A stretch of 64,000 bases of DNA from Filosporella fistucella (lineage: Eukaryota > Ascomycota > Leotiomycetes > Helotiales). The position numbers and the translations under genes are program-made. Below the pieces are notes generated by a model. That model worked only from the letters and a program-made list of their open reading frames with translations, was not told the DNA's origin and made no database searches. Shown here piece by piece: positions 1 through 11,280 of the stretch (positions are counted from its first letter, which is position 1; every line of letters starts with the position of its first letter). The stretch spans positions 62,001 to 126,000 of the forward strand of contig JAQJZZ010000002.1 of NCBI GenBank assembly GCA_030077755.1, read 5' to 3'.

Positions 1-1006
1 AAGACACCATAAATCGCAGTGGCTACTCGAGGATTCGACAGAAGCTCGAGCGTCATCCATCGAGATGTTGTGATCCTTGTTTCGCAACATTGGTAAGATT
101 TAGTTGGTAATAAAAGTCCTGTATTTTCGTCGGCTTCCTGGACTGTTACTTGGCTCCTCGCATCACTCTTCTCGACCATGAACAATCGGAGCAAGATATC
201 TATCACAGTCACTCCAAGCATAAGATAAATTACCCCAAAGTACCCTCCTATGCCAAAGAAGATACTTCCGAAGAATGGTCCAAGTAAAACACCACAGCTC
301 ATTGCCGAAAGAGCATAACCCATATAATATCCGATCTCATTTGGGTCAACTGTATCTGCCACGAGAGCGAGACCCACCGTGAACACAACAGATCCCGATA
401 TCCCTTGGAGAACTCGACTGAATATCAACATCCACATGTGATTTGTGATTGCAAGGGTTGCAATACCACCAGTGAGTGAAAGAAGACCGAAGAGGAATGC
501 TGGCTGTCTAGAGCTTTTTCGGTCTGCTATCCAGCCGACGATAACTTTGGCAGAGTCAACTGAATGATTTAATTATCCAAATAGCGATCAACTTACGAGA
601 CCCAATCAAAGTAACTGCACCGAAGATCCCAAGCAGAGCTGACGACCAGAATTGAACTGCAGTACTTTGTCAAATAAGCCAAATCAATTCATTGATGCTA
701 GCTTACGGTTCTCTGGCGCCACACCATATCTTTCTCTCAGCGAGATTGGCATAACGGGGACAAACAATATTCGATAAGCAAGTCAAGTCAAGTCATTTTT
801 GAGGAATTCCACCTTACCACGGCGTATATGAATCCATCCTGGGTTGGGACAATAAATCAGCTCTGACGAAGTAAGTTTGATAGGAGAAGCCATACCGTGA
901 AAGTCGCAGCACAAATCGTGGTAATAATGACTCTCTGAGATGATCTCAATTTCAGTAACCATGATTTGGACACCGCGTTTGACCCATTTGCAGCTTCTGA
1001 ATCCAT
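1..1006 (-). CDS. MFS transporter, 5' part, runs off the window edge (possible pseudogene)
   Basis: Drug:H+ antiporter-like major facilitator protein, expected in the plasma or vacuolar membrane. Exons read by eye: 1006-896, 838-818, 764-707, 656-597, then 559 running off position 1. After a short cytosolic N-terminus (MDSEAANGSN) come TM1, the DGFIYAV segment, VPVMPISLRERYGV, the loop 2-3 motif GWIADRKSSRQ (MFS motif A) and further helices, then a cytosolic loop with ENTGLLLPT before the sequence ends. The intron between 817 and 765 has a good donor (GTAAGG), but there is no AG in a usable place. The reading frame predicts the exon start at 764, where the two preceding bases are TG instead of AG. 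Either the intron is non-canonical or the gene is damaged. Family assignment is firm; substrate is unknown. Confidence 0.8.
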
Positions 1007-2359
1007 TTTGAATTTGTCTCAGAACTGAAGTACAGATCGAGGAAAGATAGAAACACAACGACTTAAATGAGGGGCATTGATTTCTCAAGTACTTTCTCAC
1101 CTTCCCAATGTGCCAATACGTGCATCATGGTTGCATATATCGAGACTTCCTTTTCGCGAATCTGCAGTATTTGCATTCTAGACTCGAAAAAATTTGATGC
1201 ATGTCTTACATTTGAGCAGGGTATCATGGCATTGAACCACTGCCGTGTCTTGCACGATTACCACATGGACCAATCAGGAGCTTCGATGAAGGAAAGGTAT
1301 CTGCAGCGATGAGACACCTTTGTATTACATCTGATTATCTCGCGGATGAAGCGATTATTGGTGCGGATGGTGTACCACAGATCTAGGTGGACCCTACGAT
1401 CGGGAGGACTGGTGTTACGCGATAAAGACGCCTGTGTCACCAACGCACCTGGGGCAGATTCAGACAGGATAAGATGCCCTGATACATTGTTCAAGTTATT
1501 TGCTGTAGATTTTACTGCGACACCTGTTAATAATTAGCATATGAATAACAAATTGACTATATTCATCTTGGATCTGCAAGCCTCAAATCACTCGACGTCC
1601 CTGACGTTCACACTGACCTAGCTCATTGGTTTCTCGATTCATAATTTCAACTTTCTTCATGCTGAAGGAACATCACTGATTGCTACATATAGGATGATGT
1701 TTCCATAATCGAACTATAGAAAGGGAAAAGGGAAAAATCCCATTTTAATAATGCCTGTGGAGGGGTCCTTTGGCATTGGCGGTCGTTCAATGTCATGGGG
1801 TTTTAGTTAGACCTATATAGCTTGAGGCGAACATCGGACTATATTAGGAACTATACACTCCGAAGTTTTCACTGAAAAGCGCCCTGGTGGAAGGGACTCA
1901 AGGCAGACATATACTAATTTACATCCAGCAGGATTGTAGACTTCTCAGGTCACCGATGCAAGGCGCTCGAAATCTGGTGATCCTTTCAGTATTGTGTGCC
2001 CAGCCTGTATATAACACCACTCGAATTAACGTCACCCAAAATCAGTGGCACTATATACCACGCTCATTTCGAGAGATTTAAAAGTTACTTCCCTTCAGAT
2101 AGCTGCCTGGTCTTTGAAGAAGAGGCCCACGAACCAGTTCTTAACTCAACTTGGAATTTTCGAAATTCTCTATGCCTATTTATTCTTATTTGATAGCATC
2201 AATGTCAGAAACGAAAGAGCCTGCTGGTCCTCATTATATTCGCGACCCGCCTGAAGAATCTCTTTTACCGGAATGGAGAGCTGCAATCGCTGAAGATCTC
2301 ATACCCACTATGGCACATGTATTCATAAGAAGGTCAAACAGCTTTCGAGATGAGCTATA
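1007..2359. other. Intergenic, no supported gene
   Basis: Upstream flank of the MFS gene up to the MITE. Only short overlapping ORFs occur here, with no recognisable domain, no consistent splice pattern and no clear repeat. Confidence 0.5.
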
Positions 2360-3206
2360 CAGCCATGTGCATAACTAGTGCGAAACACGGGATTTTTAGC
2401 CCCGCGATTTTCAATATCGATTTTGCCCCTCTACCACTTTATTATTATTATAAACCCTTATATCTCTATGAAAACTTAAGATATTTTAATAAAAACTATA
2501 TTATTATAAAGCTAAACACATAAGGAATCTAGTTATATAGTTTATATAATGGGTATTATTATATTAAAAAAGAATTTTTTAATATATTTGTTTTTTAATT
2601 AAAAGTATACTTTTTAATATTTTGCCCTTATAATAAGATTAATATAAAGCTTATAATAATATATATAAGCTCTATTAACGTTAACATACTAGTATATATA
2701 TATATTAATAGTAATAAATGCTTTATTTATTAGTAATTAAATTTGCCTTTAAATTTAGTATGTAAATTAAGCCTTTTATAATAATAACTTTATAATAAAA
2801 TATATTATTTATAATTTAAGGCTTTTATATTATTATTATATATATAAGCTAATATGCTTTCGATTTTTAACTTAAAATAATATAAGGTTCTTTAATAATA
2901 AGGAAAAGTATTAAAATCCTAGATTTTTTAAATTTTAAGCCGCATGAGGCTAGGCTTGGCGAGGCTCACGGTCGCAAATCGCGATCCGCCCCTATTAAGA
3001 TTTTAATACGAAAAGCTTTCTAGATTAAATAAAAAGTATATATAATTAATAGATTTATGTAATTCTTTAATATTATTACCTTTTATTTATTATTAAAAGT
3101 GTAGTGGTAGAGATTTAAGAAGGGTGCACTTTTTGATTTTGCAAATCGAGTTCCAAAAATCACGGGCTAAAATATCGCGTTTTCGCACTAGTTATGCACA
3201 TGGCTG
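2360..3206. mobile_element. MITE of Tc1/mariner type with long terminal inverted repeats
   Basis: An 847-bp non-coding element. Both ends start with CAGCCATGTGCATAACTAGT and stay identical for the first 26 bp; similarity continues imperfectly for about 25 bp more, through an AGCCC block. The element is flanked by TA dinucleotides at 2358-2359 and 3207-3208, the target-site duplication of Tc1/mariner transposons. The interior is extremely TA-rich (about 2400-2940 and 3000-3120) with a short GC-rich island near 2940-2998 (GGCTTGGCGAGG, CGCGATCCGCC), and no ORF encodes a transposase. The composition suggests heavy C-to-T decay as produced by RIP. Its termini differ from those of the Tc1 element at 40947-42296, so it would need a different transposase. 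Confidence 0.85.
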
Positions 3207-3208
3207 TA

Positions 3209-3628
3209 GCTGCTGGACCGAGGAGGTGGCAGCCAAGCGAGATGGAAGGGGTGGTGGCGAATATTGAAGATATTGAATGAACACCAAAATGAACACCAAA
3301 ATGATCTCCCCCAGATCAGGAATACTTGCCCCCAATTGAATTGTAGTTCATACGCATGGTTTAAATTAATCTGTGCCATCTACAATGTGGCAACACATTT
3401 CGTAGGCTTTTAACAAATCTTATTGAGGGATCCGAACTCTTTGTGGGGGATCCGAATGTGGGCTCCGGATTATTCACTTTCTCAGAAGACCGGATTATTC
3501 AACTTCCTTGGAGGGAACTCTTGACACAACCTCACCTCACCTGTCTATATATCAATCTCTTTCGCCTCAAATCAAATCAGATAACTCGCCACTTCAACTC
3601 ACATTAACAAATTCTCAAAACAATCAGA
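3209..3628. promoter_or_regulatory. Upstream region of the macrodomain-sirtuin gene
   Basis: 420 bp between the MITE and the start codon at 3629. It contains repeated GGATCCGAA-type segments near 3428-3460 and a CT/CA-rich leader just before the ATG. The MITE therefore sits inside or next to the promoter. No defined regulatory site could be identified. Confidence 0.3.
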
Positions 3629-5470
3629 ATGGACACCTCTCTCACACCATCAGAGGCATTATCAAAAAGCTTGGCCTATCTCCTAAACGAAGCACCGAAA
3701 CATATCGTCTCCCAACTCGCACATCGCTACCCAGAAGGCGAATTAGATACAAGAACCAGCCTCACTATCCTCAAACTTCTTCTTTGTATTCGTGATCCTC
3801 ATACACCTCTTCCGTCTGAAACAATGGGGGCGATAAATTCGGTTCTCTTGTTCGAAAGGACTCGAAAACTTGTAACTGCTACTTCGACACTGGAAACTAC
3901 ATGTATATGGAACAAAGTCAAAGTTTCAGTATGGAGAGGAGATATAACTACTCTCAGCGAAACAACAGCTATCGTCAATGCAGCGAATAGTCAGATGCTA
4001 GGTTGTTTTCAACCACCGCATAAGTGTATCGATAATGCCATACATGCAGGTGCTGGACCGGAGTTGCGACAGGAATGTTATGAGATAATGCAAGCTCAAG
4101 GAAAAGAGGAGGAAACGGGAAAGGCGAAAGTGACAAGAGGGTATTGTTTGCCTTCGGAATGGGTGATCCATACTGTTGGGCCTGAACTGAGGGGTGGGAA
4201 GAAGCCTAGCGAGAAAGATATAGAGGGTCTGAAAAGCTGTTATAGAGCTTGTTTGGAAGCTTGCGAGAGTCTCCCTGCGTTGGAGGATGGGAGGAAAGTC
4301 TTGGCATTCTCCTGTATTTCAACTGGCTTATTCGCCTTTCCTCAAAAGCAAGCTGCAGAGATCGCCGTCAGTACTGTAAGGGACTGGATCAGCAAAAACC
4401 CAGAGGCGACGATCACAGATGTGATATTTAACGTCTTTACCCCAGAAGATCAAGAAATCTACAACTCTATTCTCTCACCTTTCTCAGCCCCCAATCTCCC
4501 GCCTCCAACACAAGCTATTATCCCACCCAATACATCCCTCCATCAAGCAGAACACTGGCTCAAATCAGCAGACCGTATCCTCATCTCAGCCGGCGCAGGC
4601 CTCTCCTCCTCCACAGGTCTAGATTACACATCCCGTTCTCTCTTCAGCGCATATTTTCCAGGCTTCCTGCAATACGGTTTCCGACGTCTCTACGATTTGT
4701 TCGTTCCCTTCGATTGGCCAAGCGAGGAAGTAAGATGGGGATATTACTTCAATCATCTACTTATGATTCGACAATGGCCTGTCTCAAAAGTTTACGGACA
4801 ATTACTTGCTCTTACAAAGACGTTTGAAGAGGGGAGGATACATATCAGAACCTCAAACGCTGATGGATTCTTCTTGAAGAATGGGTTTGATGCTAGCAAG
4901 ATATCTACGCCGCAGGGACAATATGCATATCTTCAATGCTCTATTCCTTGTAGGCAAGAGGCCACCTTCCCTTCTGAGCCGTTCTTAGATGCAGCTATCC
5001 CATTTCTAGATCCTGAGACGCAGGTTTTGAGGAATAAGAGTAAGATTCCACTTTGTGCTTATTGTGGAGGAGACTTGGTACTTTGTGTTCGGTCTGGGAG
5101 ACAGTTTATTGAAAAACCTTTTGAGGGACAGGAGAGGGTGTGGAGGGAGTTTAAGAAGGGCATGGTTGGTTCGGGAGTGCGTTCTCATTTTCATTCTCAT
5201 GGAGAATCCAGAAATCATTCGAAGAATGAGAGTGTGACGGGGGAGAAGACAGTGATACTAGAACTTGGAGTAGGTATGAACACACCCAGTGTTTTGAGAT
5301 GGGACAATGAGAAAATGGTTGAGCGAGGAGGCGGAAAGGTAAAACTAATTCGTGTTGGGCTTGCTGAGGCAGGCAGTGTGGAGTGGGGAGAAGAGGATAT
5401 GGTTGCTATTGTAGGGGATGTGGGGAAGGTGGTTGAGATGTTGGGTGGTTGTAGGGAGGGTAGGAGATGA
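3629..5470 (+). CDS. Fused Zn-macrodomain / class-M sirtuin (SirTM)
   Basis: 613-aa single-exon protein joining two opposing ADP-ribosylation activities. Residues ~95-285 form a macrodomain: VWRGDITTL, then IVNAANS, then GCFQPPHKCIDNAIH. C126, H131 and C133 match the zinc-binding loop of Zn-macrodomains, which remove ADP-ribose from protein. Residues ~305-600 form a sirtuin fold: GAGLSSSTG (322-330), the TSNADG motif (N410, D412), Gln where classical sirtuins have the catalytic His (STPQGQYAYLQC), and two Cys pairs (C437/C441, C476/C479) for structural zinc. This is the pattern of SirTM enzymes, which transfer ADP-ribose instead of deacylating. In bacteria the pair sits in a lipoate/GcvH-L operon; fused fungal versions are known to me from the family literature. 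Residues 1-90 look like the alpha-helical extension typical of these macrodomains. The substrate here is unknown and no lipoate gene is nearby. Confidence 0.9.
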   Translation: MDTSLTPSEALSKSLAYLLNEAPKHIVSQLAHRYPEGELDTRTSLTILKLLLCIRDPHTPLPSETMGAINSVLLFERTRKLVTATSTLETTCIWNKVKVSVWRGDITTLSETTAIVNAANSQMLGCFQPPHKCIDNAIHAGAGPELRQECYEIMQAQGKEEETGKAKVTRGYCLPSEWVIHTVGPELRGGKKPSEKDIEGLKSCYRACLEACESLPALEDGRKVLAFSCISTGLFAFPQKQAAEIAVSTVRDWISKNPEATITDVIFNVFTPEDQEIYNSILSPFSAPNLPPPTQAIIPPNTSLHQAEHWLKSADRILISAGAGLSSSTGLDYTSRSLFSAYFPGFLQYGFRRLYDLFVPFDWPSEEVRWGYYFNHLLMIRQWPVSKVYGQLLALTKTFEEGRIHIRTSNADGFFLKNGFDASKISTPQGQYAYLQCSIPCRQEATFPSEPFLDAAIPFLDPETQVLRNKSKIPLCAYCGGDLVLCVRSGRQFIEKPFEGQERVWREFKKGMVGSGVRSHFHSHGESRNHSKNESVTGEKTVILELGVGMNTPSVLRWDNEKMVERGGGKVKLIRVGLAEAGSVEWGEEDMVAIVGDVGKVVEMLGGCREGRR

Positions 5471-5988
5471 GAGATAGAGAGAGTGGTTTGCAGACAGTAG
5501 AGGAATGAGCTTCATGTCTATTTGTGTGTACTATAGGAAGATTACACAATTGATTTTATGCATATTGATCGCATGTATTGATATTATAAAGATGTTTCTT
5601 GCAGCAAGTCAGGTGGATAGAAGACAAGGCAGACTATTTACCGCACGAGGGAGGAAGATAGCAAGGAGAACAGGGGTAAAAATCAAATAGCATCACGAAA
5701 TATTTCACAGACTGTGTACTGAGAAGATGAAAGAAATAAAGTATATATTCAAGCCGTCTCAACTAGCTTGTGTAGGAGACTGCGATTGCAAAACGAATGT
5801 GCAATAAAAACAAGGTAACAGCGAGCTGGCAAAAGAGCCAGAAAGCAATCCAATAAGCAGACCCCCAATACCGAATGCCAGGTTCGAATCCCATACGTAA
5901 CGACAGTGCCACGTCTCACAACAACCATATCACCCTTATCAAATTGTCTTCGACCACCCATATTCACATTTAACCTTCACTACTGCCC
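5471..5988. other. Convergent 3' flank
   Basis: Space between the ends of the macrodomain-sirtuin gene (+) and the Ca2+/H+ exchanger gene (-). It would hold both 3' UTRs. No gene seen. Confidence 0.5.
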
Positions 5989-8810
5989 TCAAATCCCCAC
6001 CAGACTTCTAATCATCTTACTAGTTGCCTCAGCGTTTCCACCAAGATTACTCTGATCATCTACTTTCGGGTAGAAGAAAGCAGCGACAGCAATGATGACA
6101 TAGGCTGCACAAAGTAAAGCACCTTCAAGATAATTTGAGCGGCCATCCAATACCAGGAAGTTTACGATGAAGGCCGAGACGAAGAGACAGACGGTCTCGA
6201 AGAGAGTGAAGTAGAGAGACATTTCCTTGCCCATTGCCCAGCCGAGCAGGACTACGAAGGGGGTTACGAACAGGGCTACGAGGTGTCAGTAAGAATTGAT
6301 CATTGTAAATGGGAATAAACATACCAATTTGAATACTAGATCCTACAGCAACACCAATAGCCAAATCCATCTTGTTCTTACTCGCGACAGTGACCGCAGT
6401 CACATGCTCAGCAGCGTTACCAACAATAGGCAAGATGATCAAACCGATGAATGCTTCACTGATACCAGAGTTGCCCTCTACAACCGCATTGATGGAATCA
6501 ACCATAAACTCAGCGCAAAGAGCAACAAGTCCAGTGGAAATCAAGAGAAGCATAACGGCTGTAGTACGAGAGATATTCTCATCATCCTCATGCTCCACTT
6601 TACTGGCAGCAATGGCAAGACTGTTGATACGCGTAGGCTGAAGACTAGTGTTCGCGGTCACAGGGCCAGAATAGGTTTGATTGAGACGATCCGGAAGTGA
6701 ATTTGTACGACGAATACCATATCGAACGCGGGGGATTGGTCCTGCAACTGGTGGCGGAGTACCGGTAGGAGCTGGCTGAGTAAAGACATTCTGAGAAAAG
6801 GTCTTCGGAATTTGAGGCCGAACAATATTCCGTAGATTAAATGCACGTCTTCCTGTAGGGTCGAGTTGAGATTCAGGTTGAGCCTCGGAATCCACGACAG
6901 CAAAATCGACACGACGAGGGGCATCAGGGTCGGCTGTCTTTTCGTTGGTAGAATCTTGCGCTACACCTTCAGCAATAGTATCGTCACCATTTCGTCGAGC
7001 TTTGCGTTGTCTCTTCTCCTGACGCTTTCTCTCCTTCTTGCGGTCTTTCTTCGACATATGATGTCCAGTAATTGAATTCTTGCGACTGCGACGACGATTA
7101 TCGGAATCATCGTCAGCATCTTCTGCGAGGTCGATGGCACCAAGTCGATGTCCAAAGGTGACAGCCTCTTCGTTTTGTTCAGTATGGACTGGAGACATGG
7201 AGCTTGCACCGAAAGATGGAGTTCGACTTGGTTCAGGGATATCAGTTTCCTTAGATCCAGCGCTAGACTTGCGGCGACGTCTACCACCTCTCATAACTCT
7301 CTTGATACGCTTAGCAGTGGTATTTGATCCACTTGAGCCATCCGAGTCTGAGCTTGATGAAGACGAGTCGTCGGAAGATGTTTCCATCCAGTGAGCAACA
7401 GGACCAGGTGCAGACTCTTCATCGATAATATGCTGTGGTGTACTTTCATACATGTATGCATGCGACTTGAGTTGAAAGAGAAGATACATTCCGTAGACCA
7501 GAAGAAGAATCTGGTAATGTTAGAGATAGATGGCCTATATTGATGAATATAGACTTACCACACTAGTTCCACGACTGACTTTCAAGACATCAGTCATAGC
7601 CTTGTCTTGTCGGGCGCTGCTATATGAAGCATGGAAAGCAGTCTACATGGTTAGCATTGACACTGTCAGCAAGTCGAATAACATACTGGTAGAAGCAAAC
7701 TCATGACGCTCAAACTGAGAAGACATGCGCTCATTTGCGTAACAGTACTATTGTAGATCTGAAATGTCAGCCATATCCACGTCGAAAGGCGACCAAACAT
7801 ACCTGTTCGCGGAAACGTAGTCCACCAACCAAGAAACACATGCCTAGAATCAAGAGCAAATTGGCAAGAATGGAACCGAGGAGGGAGGCTTGGACGATAC
7901 GAATTTCACCCTGTGGGGGTTAGCTTTGTCAGATTAGAGCAACAAAAAACCAACCTTTGCAAGAGCAATGCTGTAAAGTCAAGCAAAATGAAAAGTGAGC
8001 ATAGGTCTTCAAAATCACGAACAGATGGCACGGGGAACAAAAGAAATAAACCGATGATATGGGACTCGATTGATATGATAATGCCTTTAAGAGGGCTTCT
8101 CGCTCTTTCTTGTCTTGATCTCTTCTTGAGGTAGACATACATGCTGGGAATGTTAGCTGGGCCCAGTAGTGCAGACAAGAGACAACTTACAAAATAATAA
8201 GTTCAACCGCGTTACCAAAAGTTACATTCATTAGTGCACCAATTGTATCACCCATTCTCTTGGCCACGCTTTCGGTAGCATGACTGAGTAAGCCTGCCAA
8301 AGGTATAATAGCAATAGCATTCATTCCAAAAATAATTCCTGGACTCAAATGAGCAGCTTCTGCAGCGATACCAACCGGTACAAACACTAGCAAGAAGTTT
8401 ATAGGACTGGACAATATGATTGATTTTCCAGTAAGCCAGAATCGCAGAGCGATATTCTTTTTCTCTTCAGGCTTCTCATTGTTTACGACAGCCCCCTCCC
8501 CATCAACTTGCGGAGGTGGAGCTGGTGGCGGATTATCGGTCGATGTATTGTCGGCGACATTATTCGCTGTGGGTTTCGAAGATTGGCGGGCAAGGCCATG
8601 GAGGTCTGTCGAAGGGAAGGTTGGAATAGAGTCATGTCGAAGAGGGGGAGTTGGGTTCTGCTGAGGGTTATTCGAAGGGGGATTGCTTATGGGGAGAGTC
8701 GAAGATCGACTCGTGTCTGCGGAGAGTGGAGATGGGCCATGCGCTTTGGTTCTTGCCCAAGAGCGGATGCGATCTGTAAATGATTCAGAGTCAGGCGAAG
8801 TTTTCTTCAT
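5989..8810 (-). CDS. Ca2+/H+ exchanger (CAX/Vcx1 family)
   Basis: Vacuolar cation/proton antiporter that moves cytosolic Ca2+ into the vacuole. Seven exons: 8810-8191, 7970-7955, 7910-7803, 7758-7687, 7642-7559, 7510-6325, 6275-5989; the phases join cleanly to 790 aa. The second exon has only 16 nt and supplies most of FIALAKGEIRIVQAS. Both ion-binding alpha repeats are present: GNAVEL near the end of exon 1 and GNAAEHVTAV near the end of exon 6. Between the two transporter halves lies an unusually long cytosolic loop of about 250-300 residues with a Ser/Asp run, basic KKDRKKERKRQEKRQRKARR-type clusters and Pro-rich parts; an acidic loop here is a family trait, but this one is long. The start at 8810 (MKKTSPDSE) is chosen because the upstream in-frame extension to 9212 is of low complexity and unlike the family. 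Confidence 0.92.
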
Positions 8811-11280
8811 CGATGTAGAATAGACACGCAAGTGGGAGGTGTCTTTGAGTTGAAGGAGGAGGTGGTGAGAGAAGGAGATGTAGAGGGTGGTTTGCGTGGG
8901 GTGAGAAGAAGTTGAAATAGGAACAGAAATAGAAGAACGTGGGGACGAAGAAGTATTAGGTTGGGACCAAGACCCAAGAGGCGGCGGCCGTGGTGCTTGG
9001 TTTAGATAAGCAAGCAGCTGACGTTGTATTGTGTGCAGGTGGATTTTGGTGCGCAGCCAAGACCCCAGCAGAGCAAGATGTGATATGGTGCATTTGTGGT
9101 GCAGGCGAATTTGAGCGAAGATGAGTTGAGCCAGACCAAACCAGAACAATTCGAGAACTGCGCCTTGCAAATGTATGTGCGTGACGCAAGATATTAGAGA
9201 GAATAGAGGCAAAGAGGATGTTGGTGACTCGGAGACATGATTGATGCTGCTCTCATACTTCCAATTCCAGTATCCAGAATGTTGAGCTACCCTATTGCTT
9301 GTTTGATATCATAGTTTGTTGAAGTTTTGCTTATTCTTTGGCCTTGGCCGCCGTTGAGCACCTATGGTAAGTTTATGCTCTGACCATTCGTTCAAGCGGT
9401 GTAATGTTTCGCGGCGCAACGTCGATAGCTAAAGATCCAGATCCAGGTCCAAGAGGGTATCCATGGCTCCAGAAATCATAAAATGAGAATGGACTTACGC
9501 ATAGTTGGGTGTACTTTGCAGGTTTAATTGCAGCTGAGGGTGGTGATACACAACAATTGTGTACTCAAGTGAAGGCTGGTTGAGTGAGTCGAATCAAAGA
9601 TTAGATCTTCTTGACGGACCAGCCTGACGAAGATGCAAGAATGGGAGGTAAGGCGAAGTGAAGAGATGGAGAATGAGTAGGTTTATCGGTGAATTGATGG
9701 ATTGATGGATTGCTGGATTGGTTTCCTTGCTAAAGTTACAGCTACCAGACGGCAGTTGGGCGACGAAGGGAGGTGCAACGCGTCGAATCGAGTTGATCGT
9801 GTCGGTACGAACCTGTCAAGATGCAATGCAAATAGCACGCGACACTTGAAGTCAAAAGTCGAAATATACTTTGATACTTCACCTTCTATCAGATATCTGG
9901 GCATCTCTTAAGACAACATACAAGCTCATTCCCCTTCTTGGTGCCAATTCCATGCCAAGCTGCCAAAGCAGGTTTGCTTGATACTCGCTGGTCATTTTAT
10001 TTACTCCAATCACTATGTCTGCCAAGAGGCGTCCAGAGCGTTCTTCTCCACCACAAAAGGCATGGATATTCATAAATAATCGGGAGCTGATATCACTGAT
10101 GATGTGGCCAATTTTGGGTCTTCATTTCACTTGCGAATTGGCAAATGTGGAAGTTTAGTATATCCTAATTAGTCTCTTCAATATCTCAATTGCTACCCAT
10201 CTGGACAACATGACTCTATTCAGACGGTTCTGCGTCATCCTCTGTCTTGTCCCCATGTCTCTCATCGTCATCTGGTTTTGTGATGCTGCTTTATCTGCAG
10301 AACCTCGGAATTCGGCAGCTTCAATTACGGGATGTGTGATCTGTGGCTGTGCCATCTAATCTGATTTGGGCCCACAGCCACGGGTCGATTCTTCCTAGCC
10401 TGCACTGCCACAGCTCTGACTCTGATGCTGTGGCCAAAACTTGATTGTTGAATCGAAGCATCCTCGCATCTAATCCCAGAGAGCCTTCCTATGCATTCAA
10501 TTTCAGGGGGACTTGATGTCTGGCCTTCCAAGACGGAATAATTTTCAATCGTACAGTTGTGCTTCTTCGGAGATACAAATACCAGTTTGTAGCCTCTCAA
10601 ATTAGGGTATGTGGGAACGAGCTCGAAACGTCAAGCCGTTCTAGTAGAATGAGATTGAAGAGACACCTTTTAGAAATCAAGTCGTACCTTACGTTGATCA
10701 TTCAATTCGTTCTGATTGCCCTACCTCATTCTCCCCATCAAGCAGACAGAAAAGAGAATTGCCAATGTATGTCGGGGCTTCTTCATCAGTCCATCTGTCA
10801 ACTGGTGTGTGCACTATTGACAGAACCTCTCCATGTGCACTGCTCCAAGGCATGGAAGAGAGATCCTCATCGTTCATCGAGACCAGTCTCTCTTGTCTCA
10901 CCTCTCTGCAAATGGAACCAATTTAGAAATTTCGTCACATGATCTTTGCGTGCATCCTGCCAGAATCGTGACGCATTTGACAAGCGTTCACGGGCTTCCT
11001 TGGAACATAATCTTAATTGTGTTGTGATATGCGCTATCTGATATGCGGTACAGTTACATAGGTTTCCTGGATTCCATTAAGTACGGATTATAGTCAGGAC
11101 ATCGACAGTACCCCGCGGTTTAACCTACATGTCGGAGAATTGAATGAAGAAAGGCGAAATACCAATGCAATCAACACCTTCAAACACTCGTCTAGTCATA
11201 CAAAATGCACCAGAGGTTGTGTAGGGAGCTTCTCAACCGCTCTGGTGCCTGAAATGGTACAGTTTTATCTGGGAGAATGA
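8811..11280. other. Upstream region of the Ca2+/H+ exchanger, no supported gene
   Basis: About 2.5 kb. Part is presumably the exchanger's 5' leader and promoter. Short ORFs on both strands (for example around 9683-9904, 10155-10355 and 10559-10942) show no domain and overlap each other. Near 9694-9720 GATTGATG/GATT units repeat. Confidence 0.5.

Noticed and set aside
5868..5905. GGTTCGAATCC, resembling a tRNA T-loop
   Set aside because: The flanking bases do not form the 5-bp T stem and no anticodon or acceptor arm is present; it lies in a 3' flank.
8811..9212. In-frame N-terminal extension of the Ca2+/H+ exchanger by 134 residues
   Set aside because: Low-complexity Ser/Pro/His-rich sequence unlike the family; MKKTSPDSE at 8810 fits the usual cytosolic N-terminus better.
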